The position numbers were made by a program, and so were the translations under genes. A stretch of DNA of 64,000 nt from Centropus unirufus (Eukaryota; Chordata; Aves; Cuculiformes; Centropidae): the NCBI GenBank assembly GCA_013397695.1, contig VYZI01000112.1, forward strand, positions 2,360,906 to 2,424,905, given 5' to 3'. Of the stretch, positions 13,201 through 22,981 are shown piece by piece; positions within the stretch are counted from its first letter, which is position 1, and each line of letters starts with the position of its first letter. The notes under the pieces are model-generated. The model saw only the letters and a list, made by a program, of their open reading frames with translations. It had not been told where the DNA came from and did not search any database.

Positions 13201-16200
13201 AGGAGACGGGATGATGTCAGAGGACTTTGCAGATGATTCTATTATGTGTTGCCAAGCTAGAGGATATCTTATTTCAGGTGCTTCCAGTGTCTTTGCCTTT
13301 TGTAAGAAAAATGGAGAGCCTTCATCTCGTTGTTTCTAAATCTTCTCTTCAGCCCTTGCATTATGTTTTTCACTTCATTCTCCAGTAGTGAAGAAACTCA
13401 GAATTTTTGCAAAGTGCTCAGTTTGATGGTGAAAAGGCTTTGTTCCTTATTTCTGGTGTTCAGATCTGGACCAGCTCACAGAAATAATGAAAATAACGGG
13501 TACGCCAACTCAAGATTTTGTTCAAAAACTCCAGAGTCAAGATGTGAGTAGTCTGCTTTGTCAGTTGGTTTTACACGTCTTGATTTGAGTTAAGCCATAC
13601 TCCGTTCTTAGACTGGCTGCAATAATGTGTATTGACTGCTATGTTGAAATGACACCTGATGGTACATCCCTGCCTTGAAGTGCTTTGCACACCCAGAATA
13701 GCTACTGAAGATTTATGGGGCTACAGAAAATGATCAGGACACTTGAAAAATCTGGGTGTTTAAATATAATACTTCAGGGGTTTCAGTGGGTACCCTACAA
13801 ACCACTGAGCTGATGCATTACTACCCTTATCAGAAACATACTGAGAACATGAGCCTGTTCAGAAAACCCAGTTATTCTGCAGAGGTCTTTGCCTTTGTCT
13901 TCTCTCTTCTTGTGTGGATGTCCTTCTAGACTCCTTTAGCCTCTACTATAGAAAACTAAACACAATTATTAGACTAACTATACAATGTAAATACTAATGA
14001 ATTACTCTATAAGATTTACTTTCAGAGATTCTTGTATAGTCACTNNNNNNNNNNNNNNNNNNNNNNNNNNNNNNNNNNNNNNNNNNNNNNNNNNNNNNNN
14101 NNNNNNNNNNNNNNNNNNNNNNNNNNNNNNNNNNNNNNNAGTGAGTTCCTTTCACCAAGAAGGTGAATACAATCAGGTTTATGACCCGCAAAAACCCATC
14201 TGTACAATGTGTTATCAAAGCATTGTTTTGATACCTATTAAGGTTAGAGTTAATGTTGACACACTACAAAGGCAGCAAAGGTCTAAACAAATGTTTTTGT
14301 TTCTTTTAAGGCAAAAAACTATATTAAAAGCCTCCCAAAAGTCCAGAAAAAAGATTTTGCATCCATCTTGAAGTATGCAAGTCCTTTGGGTAAGACAGTT
14401 TGTGTGGACGTGTATGACTTGTCTTGTTCTTGTTTGTAGTGGAGGCAGCAGCTGTATCGGTCATGTGATAAGTGGTGTGATGGTTCTTGTACTTTTCTGG
14501 CTCTTACTTTCCATAATTCATAACTTTGATTTTAGCAACCGAACTTTGCCAAGTTTAGACCCTGCCAGGAATCAGATGTTTCTTAGAAGAGTCAAAAAAA
14601 AAAAAGAAGTATTTTCTGTTTTAGGCTCTGATCCAGCATCTGCTTAATGGTTTTACTGGAGCAGCTTTCTCAAGAGCCCTGGGAAATCAAAGATATGTAA
14701 TAGATTTTTTCTGTGTATTGTATTTGAAATGGAATTCTGAAAGCTCAATCAGGTCAACAGTAGAAATGCAAGCAAATAGAAAGCTGACATTTTAGTCGTG
14801 GAATGAATACTTCCTGAGAAACATCTGTGCATTCCTGAGAAGAAGTGGCTTGGATCTGATAGATATAAACAGCCAGAAGAGCATACCAAGTGTGTGTGAC
14901 TGACACGACTCTGAGACAGCTCTGCCCAAACCTTATCCATTCCTCGGTGTCCTGAATGCTCACAAAGCCAGTTTGATTAGAATATCAGTTAGGGTAATTG
15001 AATCTTCTCAATTGAGGGAGTTAAAACTGTATGTTCAGATAGAGCAGAAAGAAACCTGGTGGATGAGCAGTTCTTACCTGACTGCGTGGTTACCTCGCTG
15101 ACCTAAGCTACAGCAAACTCGATACATTTCCATTTAGTTTTTAGGACATTTCTTTCTATCACTTCTGTGCCAATCTGGCTGCTTCTTACACAGAGAACAA
15201 CCAGCTGCTCACGGCCTGGGAGAGAGGGCTGGGGGGACTCCGCGATGTGGCAAGCAGGAGTTGCAGCATCCGGTCCGATATTGCTGTCTCCTCTTCCCTT
15301 CAGCTGCTCCATCTGACCCAGGGACATTCTTTCAGGATTGAAAAACAGAATAAACAAATCGTTCATCATATCTGCTTACAGTAGCCCCTTTTGACAATCT
15401 TAATAGTAAATCTGATCAAAAATTCACTGGGGAGGAACGTACAATATTTTCATGAATTGTTTTGGCTGAGGTCAAAAACACACAGCAGATAAAGCCAGCA
15501 CTGAGATTCTGAGCATGGGCAACTGCCTTGTCTTGGTGGACTTCGCAGTGTACTTGGGCTTGGACTTGGTAGAGCAACTCACATTAACCCTGCATGCCGC
15601 TGTTCACCCTGCTGCGCTCAGCAGTGCTGCAGGCACCTGGGCAAGCCCCAGGAGCAATGGTCCTGGAGCAAAAGTGATGTGGCCGTACTGCTTACAGAAG
15701 CAAGGGAGCGTCTCTGCATCGCGTCAGGCTTTGTACACACCCCAGCTTGCTCACAGGACTATTTTGGGCCCCATTGGCTATAAAATTAATACCAACCTAT
15801 TCTGCTTTGTAACTCTGTGTTCATTTAAAATATTTCCTGGGCAGCATTGCTATGCACAAGCTGGAATCAGGGCTGTGGTTTGAATGCACTGTTTGTTTTC
15901 TGCCTAATAGCTGTAAACCTTTTGGAGAAGATGCTGGTGCTGGATGCAGAGAAGCGAGTCACAGCAGCTGAGGCTTTGATGCATCCTTACTTTGAACCAA
16001 TCCATGATCCTGAGGAAGAAATTGAAGCTGAGAAATATGACGACACATTTGATAACATGGATCTTCCATTGGATGAATGGAAGCGTGAGTTCAGTTTTGT
16101 GATATTTTAAAAAATGACCACATAGAAAGACCATGCAAAAACGGGAATATTTCCCTTTACAAATCACTTCCTCTGCTTTTGATGGAATGAAGTAAGTAGA

Positions 16201-16956
16201 CAACACTAAGATAAAGAAACTCTATTAATAAGCTAGTGTTTCTTTTATCAAGTCTTCCTGGAACAATTCCCAGAGGTTTTTTCTTTGCCTCCTGACAGAA
16301 ACTGCTCTTCTCCTTTCTTCTGTCTCCTATTCCTTCACATGTCCTCCCATCTCCTCAACATGAGGAGGAAACAATTTCTGCAACATGTTCCTTAAGTGGT
16401 TGGGACAGGCCAACAAAGTCCTCAACCGTTGGATCCGTAGGACTGCACTGACTGCTGGCTTTCATTTTTAAGTTCTCTCAGGGAGAGGAAACATAATCTA
16501 TCTCAGCAGAATTAAATCTGAATCTAACTTCTGTCCCGTATCAAAGTTTGCATTTTGGCTTTTAAGTCTGGACTTGACGTCTAAAACTGATGTGCTCAGT
16601 AGGTCTTTCTGAGATTATTGCCCCTATGTTGTTAAGTCAATGCTCAGATCCCTTTGAAAGCACCTGTAACATTTCAGTACTGGGCTACTTCTTCATATTT
16701 GAAATGGTGAAAAAAGCAATCCTTGATTCCCTTACTTTTTGTGCTCTTTCTGTCTTGCCTGAAGAGGTCTCTCTCTTCCTGAGCTAGACGGGAGCCTGAC
16801 CATACTGAGAGCTGCACCTCGCTCGTGTCTGCAGCTCCTTTTCTGATCAGTCCAGTAACACTGTGCTTATTCTGTTGTTTTCCAGGCATTACCTATAAAG
16901 AGATATTGAACTTCAAGCCCCCCCAGACACTGGAGTCAAAGGAGACAGCGGTGTAA
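4210..16956 (+). CDS. MAPK12: MAPK12 (p38 gamma MAP kinase), 3' eight coding exons; 5' exons outside window
   Basis: Proline-directed Ser/Thr kinase of the p38 stress-activated family, activated by MKK3/6 phosphorylation of a TGY loop. Spliced coding pieces are 4210-4239, 5871-5918, 10600-10714, 11367-11438, 13464-13543, 14311-14389, 15911-16084 and 16886-16956 (222 codons plus stop). They give the catalytic loop HRDLKPGN, the DFG motif, the activation loop DSEMTGYVVTRWYRAPEV with TGY, then VDIWSVGCIMAEM and the common-docking acidic stretch near the C-terminus. The end SKETAV is a class I PDZ ligand, a hallmark of p38 gamma among p38 kinases; with the MTGYVVTRWYRAPEVILNWM wording and HDAC10 downstream it favours MAPK12 over MAPK11, 13 and 14. 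Exon lengths 30/48/115/72/80/79/174 follow the p38 plan. The missing ATP-binding lobe (exons 1-4) is not found in positions 1-4209, so it should lie upstream of the window. Confidence 0.95.
5871..5918 (+). CDS. MAPK12: MAPK12 exon (DLKPGNLAVNEDCELK)
   Basis: A 48-nt exon with acceptor attgcag and donor gtagga. It carries the catalytic aspartate and the metal-binding asparagine of DLKPGN. Phase 0 at both ends. Confidence 0.94.
5919..10599 (+). other. Large MAPK12 intron
   Basis: This 4.7-kb intron lies between the DLKPGN and DFG exons. It contains a TAGAG-type minisatellite (8281-8357), a 10-bp-arm hairpin at 8539-8563 and another at 10292-10315. The reading frames inside show no recognisable protein. 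Confidence 0.6.
8281..8357. repeat. TAGAG/TAG minisatellite
   Basis: Irregular short tandem units agtag/agagt/gtagtag run through the stretch and begin and end with a gagtgggcag motif. Confidence 0.8.
10600..10714 (+). CDS. MAPK12: MAPK12 exon with DFG and TGY activation loop
   Basis: A 115-nt exon from acceptor ctacag to donor gtcagc. It encodes ILDFGLARHTDSEMTGY, then VVTRWYRAPEVILNWM. DFG, the TGY dual-phosphorylation site and the APE motif are intact. Confidence 0.96.
11367..11438 (+). CDS. MAPK12: MAPK12 exon (VDIWSVGCIMAEM)
   Basis: A 72-nt exon with acceptor tttttttcag and donor gtatcc. It encodes kinase subdomain IX (VDIWSVGCIMAEMITGRPLF). Confidence 0.94.
13464..13543 (+). CDS. MAPK12: MAPK12 exon (LDQLTEIMKITGTPTQDF)
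   Basis: An 80-nt exon from gttcag to gtgagt. It encodes the p38-family segment LDQLTEIMKITGTPTQDF. Confidence 0.93.
14045..14139. other. Assembly gap (95 N)
   Basis: A run of N inside a MAPK12 intron. The flanking exons are intact, so no coding sequence of the standard p38 exon plan should be lost here. Confidence 0.99.
14311..14389 (+). CDS. MAPK12: MAPK12 exon (AKNYIKSLPKVQKKDFAS)
   Basis: A 79-nt exon with acceptor cttttaag and donor gtaaga, about 170 bp after the 14045-14139 gap. It encodes the MAPK-insert/C-lobe segment ending ASPL. Confidence 0.93.
15911..16084 (+). CDS. MAPK12: MAPK12 exon with common-docking acidic region
   Basis: A 174-nt exon from acceptor cctaatag to donor gtgagt. 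It encodes VNLLEKMLVLDAEKRVTAAE, later HPYFEPIHDPEEEIEAEKYD and the tail LPLDEWKR. The acidic run is where p38 kinases bind docking motifs. Confidence 0.94.
16886..16956 (+). CDS. MAPK12: MAPK12 terminal coding exon, PDZ-ligand C-terminus
   Basis: The acceptor is ttttccag. It encodes ITYKEILNFKPP and ends SKETAV before TAA at 16954-16956. The last four residues, ETAV, fit the class I PDZ-ligand pattern (S/T-x-hydrophobic). Confidence 0.93.
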
Positions 16957-17042
16957 TTGTGTGACTTGGTCTTTTGAGAACTCAGAAGAAAGCAAGGAAG
17001 TTGTAAATGGTTGTGATATTGCAGGTGTATAAAACTTTTATA

Positions 17043-17048
17043 AATAAA
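17043..17048 (+). terminator. MAPK12: AATAAA, candidate proximal poly(A) signal of MAPK12
   Basis: An AATAAA hexamer lies 87 bp after the MAPK12 stop codon. It is close enough for a short 3' UTR; no transcript evidence is available. Confidence 0.4.
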
Positions 17049-19024
17049 CTGGATGTAATCTGTTTCGTATGCACTGTAAGGAAGAGCAAAAAACAAGGTG
17101 TTTTACTCTGCCTGGGGAAGTTGGTGCCTTTGGAAGGAATATTTCAAAACTGCCCAGAAACTTATTCTTGTCTACAACTTCCTCCTTCTGCACAAAAGGA
17201 TTCAGACTGTGGTAACCTGATGCTATCCTCAAAAGCGCAGGTAAAACTGCTTCTTCCAGTCAGACATCAGAAGAATACAAGTTACCACCCTTAGCAAGCT
17301 GGGACATGGAGCATGGCAGAGGCATGCCATGACCGCTTTCCAAGGCCATTGGACTGTCTTAATGACAGAAGTGTTTGTGTGACTTCCTCTGGAACGTTTC
17401 ACCTTGGTAAGAAGCCTGGGGACACTAATCAGCTCCTGCTACCTCAGCAGGTAGTGGACTCACAGCCTGAATGAATCTTCTGACCCCTGTCCTACGTGAG
17501 GGGAGGAGAACCTGACCTCCAGCCATTTCTGACAGATCTGACCAAGCGGCGAGAGAAGCAGAGAAGTGTTGATGTCCTAGATTTTTTCAAAGTAACCAGC
17601 ACAGCAGAAGATTTGATGACGCCTTTGATGAGCAGCTGCTAGATAAGCAATCACTGCCAAGGGGTATGAGGTTTTCCTCTGAACAGAGTGCGGTTTCTCT
17701 GTGTAATAGACTAGGGACCAAGGATTTCCAGGGAGAAATTCTTAAGACTTTCTAAAGTTTTGTAATCTCGCTAGCATCTTAGTATTGAAATGATCACTGA
17801 GACGGTGCCTCTTCTCGGAGGGTGTGCTGGTTATAGAGCCAGCAGCGCTGATCTTAGGAATAGAGCCACACATGGCCACGATGTAGAAAATGAGGATAAA
17901 AATGCTAGGCTGCAGCTGCTCATTGGGAATACCTGCAGCCAGCTGTTTTGTTCGCAGTGTATGAAGGTGTTGCCAGGTGCAGAATAACAACTATTCAGGT
18001 TTTTAGCCTTCTGAATTTATCTTACCTGGGGGGAAACCGTCGGACATTCTGTTAGGAAGTGCCTTACCAGAGGGAGTTAGCTTCCTAATGGGATGTTGGT
18101 TAAGACGTTTGATGGGTTCCTCTTACTGTCTGGGTTCATTATTACGTTTTCCTAGGTACTTGGTTTGTAAGAATCTCTCAGAAGCAGGAAAAAGAAACTG
18201 GCAAACCTTTGGTGTTGAATATTTTTTATGACAGCTTGTCCATGTTTTAAAGGTCATCTGTTAACAGTTGCCTGTTTGAATGTGGATTATTCCCAATGCA
18301 ATACCTTGTAGTGTGTTGCTAAGTGAAACAGTTGTGAAGAAAGGCATTTGATCCTAGCAGGTTATCACTGAAATAGAAGTAAGGAATGACTCGGGTTTTA
18401 TTTTTGCTTTAGTAACCAATTTAAGCCAGAAATGTAACCAAGGTGCAGTTGTTCTGTTTGTTTCAATGAATGTTAAACACCTGTAAATATTAGCATTTGT
18501 TTAAAAATTGTGATAAACATTGATTAGTTGAGATGGGCACCTAGTCAGAAGAAGTGGTAAAAGAAACCTTGAATTATTGACGTGTTCAACAAGTCATTAG
18601 AAATTAGTTTCAGGATCGCATGCTAAGAAAAGCAGAAAATATAATTTGATACAAAACATTTTTCCACACTACAGGTCACTGAGGCAGGCACACCCTTTTG
18701 CACTATTGACTTTTTGCTTGGACGGAAAGAAAAAAAAAAAAAGAAAAGAAAAATCCCCAAACCCAAACATCAAGGAGCTACACTTCTATGTTAAATAGGA
18801 ACTGGAAGCATATTTTATACTGAATAGATATTTTCGCATTTATGGTCATGCCCTGCGGTCCTCATAAAAATCATGGGAGAAGAGTGCCTATTGGAGATGG
18901 TGGATTTGATAGAGTCAGCCAAGGGCAATGGAGGAACATCACAACCTTCTTTGAAAATGTTCCCTCTGTATTTTAAGTTGGAAAGCAGCATCCTAAATTC
19001 TAGCTAATGTCTAAACTCTTTATA

Positions 19025-19160
19025 TAATCATAGAATCATAGACTGGCTTGGGTTGGAAGGGACCTCAAAGATCATTCAGTTTCAATCCCCTGACACCTTC
19101 CACTAGATCACGTTGCTCCAAGCGTCATCCAACCTGGCCTTGAGCATCTCCTAGGACGGG
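19025..19160 (-). mobile_element. CR1 LINE 3' fragment
   Basis: It begins ATCATAGAATCATAGA, then tggcttgggttggaagggac. That is the reverse complement of the avian CR1 3' end with its octamer tail, followed by diverged 3' UTR sequence. Confidence 0.9.
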
Positions 19161-19804
19161 GCATTAATGCAAATGGCTCCAATGTAAGACTTGAAGAGAG
19201 TATGATTTTTTCATTGAAAAAAGTAGTTTGTGTTTTCTTTGTAAATGCCAGGAATCAGTGGACACTTCCACTTCTTTAGGGAAGTCAAGCCCTAAAACCC
19301 TCCACTGGAGGAGGTGAACATTTCCCTCCATTAATCCTAACATGGCATTGGAGAAAGCTAGCATGCGTGAGAAAGGCTTCAGAAGATAATGTTAGTTTGG
19401 GGAATACAGAACTCTTAAAACAACTGAAGAGAGGACCTTGATGCATGTACCAGGTCTGGGCTGTCTGGTCAGCAAACAAGCTGTAAGGTAAAATAACCAA
19501 CAGGGAAAGTTAGTCACTTCTTGGCAAGGTGGTTCTGCTGAGAGACTGAAATCTCCAGAAATGGCTCCGAACAGCTGTAGAGATTATTAGTATAAATAAC
19601 TGATTAGAAGAAATGCAAAGTAAAACCAGAAATATTTTGCATGGGAGGCAGCTGCTGTTTCAAAGGGAGAGGCATTCCCTGAGTTTTTATTTGCTATTTC
19701 TGCTGGTGCTAAGCAACTCAGGAATAAGAACCCAGTTTCTGTTTGCCTTAAAGAGAAATGTAAATGCGTTCTGCATGTACTTGAAATGTATTGTGAAAAA
19801 TAAA

Positions 19805-20790
19805 GGTTGGGGGTTTGGTTTTTTTACACAATAATGGTCTCACCTGCCCCATATGTATTCCCAAATGTAAAATCACTCTTGAAAACTGTATTTTTGGTAT
19901 AAGGGAATGGTATGAAACCTGACAGTGTAGGTACTTTTCATATAATAAGAGCTGCCGGTGTAGCTGATTTTGAAAGTCAGACCACAGATCCTAACCTTTC
20001 TCCCATTTTCCAAACTTTATGTCACCCACAGAGCTGAGCTGTTTGTGCCACCCCGCTTAATTATTTCTTAGAGCATCTTGGTGGGACTTCTACTGCTGTT
20101 TCCATGTCCACTCTGGCACCTCTTGTTTTATCTACACTGCCGTTAATATACCCATCGAACATTCCATAAGCTGTCAAAGGTATTTCCCACTGTGCATGTT
20201 CTAAAAGGGGCAGTGGATGTCGCTAACGACCAAACTTCAGGGTTTATCCTTGCTAGAATCTGTGAATATATAATTTCCATGGGAAACAGAATAAAACTAT
20301 TTTGTGTCTGTATAGTACCTGCAATATTCTTTTCTCTGCGCCCCTATTTTGATTACAGATACAGATGGGATGCAGCTTTTATATGTGGAGTTGTGGTTAA
20401 GTACTTAAAGGGCAGTATAGGAGCCATAGTTTTTTTGAAAAGCCAGCTTTTTCCAATACTGCTGTGGGTGTGGGTTTTTACAAAATACCCTACTGTAAAG
20501 AGAAGCAAGAACTCTCTACTTAGCCATGGTGATTTCTTATTTCAGAAAGATTAGCCTAGAACATGATGCATATTTTGTTTTATTTGATGTTTTTAAAGTG
20601 CAATAATATGTCAAAGTTTGCTTTTTTCCTTCCACGCCTTCAGGCAACCAACATGGTAAGTGACGCCATTTTTCTGAGTTACAAAAGAACTTATCCGGTT
20701 TTTATGATATGATACAGCACACTTTAAACTGTAGATATAGGTTACCAGAGTTGAAACTTCTGGGCTTCTGAACTGTCCTTCTTTAAACAG
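19805..20790. other. Intergenic stretch, nothing recognised
   Basis: A/T-rich sequence without a recognisable gene or repeat. A ccttcag...gtaagt pair at about 20626-20656 would flank only 12 nt and is not called as an exon. Confidence 0.5.
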
Positions 20791-20913
20791 ATCTTGTTGA
20801 TCTTCCTGCAAAAAATGGACTTGCTTCTAACCAAAACTCCGCCTGAAGAAATAAAGAACAGTGTTTTGCCAATGGTTTATAGAATCCTGGAAGCACCTTC
20901 AATTCAGATCCAG
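20791..20913 (+). pseudogene. SCYL2-like fragment (pseudogene)
   Basis: 41 open codons begin ILLIFLQKMDLLLTKTPPEE and go on with IKNSVLPMVYRILEAPSIQ. This matches, from memory, a segment of the HEAT-repeat part of SCYL2 (N-terminal kinase-like pseudokinase, clathrin-coated-vesicle associated). A TAG follows at 20917-20919. The next bases (about 20914-20940, in a shifted frame VVIATFIQ) still resemble the next SCYL2 residues, and the codons just upstream read ELSFFKQ, also SCYL2-like. Both hints favour a decayed retrocopy over a duplicated exon, although ttctttaaacag looks like a splice acceptor. No other SCYL2 part was found nearby. Confidence 0.6.
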
Positions 20914-21944
20914 GCGTAGTAATTGCAACCTTTATTCAAAACAATTTTTTTCTCTTTTCCATAAGCTGATGTGCCAACTTTTTGTACACCCCTCTATTTG
21001 TTTACTTGAGAAAATAAAAAAGAAGCTATGTAATATTCCTGAATATTGAGAGTAATGTTTATTAAATGAATTATTATTTATTGCTCTCACCAGCTGCATC
21101 CTCCCAGCCTGTTCTCTCTGTGTCAGCACCAGCATCAGGAGGGGATTGGAGAGCTACACTGTGGCCATTGCCTCCCCCTGTGCTGACTGCGCTTCCAGGA
21201 GCCTCCTTTGGTGTCAGCTGGAGCTCCTGCTCCTTTTCACTCCCAGCTCAGGCCTTCTCCTCACTTTCCTCCTGCTGGAGATTCTAACCAAAGGCAAAAC
21301 AATCAGACCCAGCTGTGCATGACTTCACCCCAGAATCACCTCAACCAATAGGGAACGGCCCCCCATCCCCACGGGACTCCTTTGCAGTGGAGGTTGGTTT
21401 TGTCCCACAGCCCCTGGAGGGGCACAGGGGCAACAAAGTCAGCTGCACAAGCACCGGCAGCCTCTGGGAAAGGACCAGAGCTGTGTCCCCACCCCAAGGG
21501 ATCCAGGCTCACCTCGTCCAGGATCGACAAGGCCATGTGCACTGATAGTGAAAATGCTGGCAAACAAACTCTCTAAGACTCTCTTTGGAGTTGGAGAAAA
21601 CCAGCACCCTTCATGGGGCCTGGGCAACATGAGGGAGTGATTTCCATCAAAGGTGTGCAGTGAGACAAGAACTGGGGACAGAATGTATTTCCCACTCACA
21701 GGCATATGGATAAATCTTCCCAGAAATCTTATGCCTATTACTTTCCAAGCTCTAATTTTAATGCTATTATGGACTTCACGACAGTCAATACTCTTGCTAT
21801 TTTGGAAGTCTGGAGTCAGATCTGCCTGACCTTGCATTTGAGCCAGGAAAAGGCGGCAGACAGAGGTGATTACAGAAGAGTGTGAAATGTATCAGGTCTG
21901 GCACAAGAAAAATAAGACGTTGCCTGTCACTCTTTTTATTTAAC

Positions 21945-22285
21945 AAGAGTCAAGAAAATCAACTCCAGCCACCTTCCATGTAGTTCCCTTCTGAGTTGCC
22001 ATACAGCTACATACAATGCTGCCAACGTTCAGCCCTGCAGATCTTTCTCTGAAAGGTTGTTGAGGATCCCCATCCTTTTTGCTTTCACATATTCTACTAC
22101 CAAGACATGGGTTCCTTTCAGCACCTATTTGATCTTTGGGAAGAGGCAGAAATTGCAGGGAGCCAGGTCTGGCATATAGGGTGGGTGCTTAAGCACAGCG
22201 ATGTAACTGTGTTATGCCTATGAGCACGCCTTGTTGTGCCACAAAACAGTGCCTGCCACCTTTTGTCACTGGATCTCGACTTCAG
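21945..22285 (-). mobile_element. Decayed mariner-type DNA transposon (transposase C-terminal remnant)
   Basis: Read on the - strand, the stretch gives HPPYMPDLAPCNFCLFPKIK. This is the catalytic-core signature of mariner transposases (PYSPDLAP, then DFxLFPxLK). After frame shifts it gives WQHCM and NSEGNY near the expected C-terminal end. Stops and shifts show it is dead. Terminal inverted repeats were not located, so the true borders are unknown. Confidence 0.75.
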
Positions 22286-22943
22286 GTCTTTTCCCCTGGC
22301 CCTCTCTCAACCTGGATCTATGGGAGGCAGGAGAGAAGGGTCCTTTAGTAAAACCCCCTTAGTAAGACAGCATGCTTGGGGATTTGCTTTAGCTAAACAA
22401 GATGTTTGTTCCTTCCCTCCAGGCTCCTGGAGCAGTATCAGTGGGGTGCTAATGCACCCTTTAGCAGAGCAGCATGTTTTTAGTGCTTAGTTTTCATGTT
22501 TGCCTGGGAGTTTTGGTTTGGATTTTAATTCTGGTTGTGAAGCAAAGCTAAAAGTGTTTTCTCTCTGGAGCCTCAACTGACCCTTCTGCCATGGGCATTC
22601 AAAAAGAACACCTAGGCAATGGAGTTAAGCCCTGCAGTGCTTGGAAGGCAAATGCCATCTCTCTTGGCCTCCTCACGTCGTGCTTAGGAGCTCTCTAAAC
22701 TCTCAGCTCCTCAGATTAATCATGGGAATGCCTACATCCCTTCAAAGTCAGGAATGGGTTTTAGGAGCCATTTCCCCAGCTTGGTGGGAAGAGTTGCTGC
22801 AGCGGTACTGTAGCATCCTGCTGAGAGAGAAGCCTTGCAGTCAGATGTTGGTTTTCCAGGGGACTAGTTAATCTCCTTGGCCTTCGTAGCGGAGAGGGCA
22901 TTTATCAGATAAGGCTGTAGGCAGCAGGAGTGAGTTACTCCAG

Positions 22944-22981
22944 GGACAAGAATGGGCTCCTGTAGCGTGGACATGCCTGGA
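22944..22981 (+). CDS. Possible upstream exon of the tandem-exon gene
   Basis: Acceptor gttactccag and donor gtgagt frame 38 nt, open as GQEWAPVAWTCL plus two bases, which would complete an Asp codon with the first base of exon A1. The polypyrimidine tract is poor. Confidence 0.2.

Larger units (their letters stand above)
16957..19804 (+). other. Probable MAPK12 3' UTR / downstream region with distal AATAAA
   Basis: No coding exon is recognised here. A second AATAAA at 19799-19804 in an A/T-rich context could end a long 3' UTR. A CR1 piece at about 19025-19160 lies inside. Which signal is used cannot be told from sequence alone. Confidence 0.35.

Noticed and set aside
20642..20653. 12-nt micro-exon GCAACCAACATG between ccttcag and gtaagt
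   Set aside because: Nothing upstream or downstream gives it a frame or gene; acceptor-donor pairs this close arise by chance.
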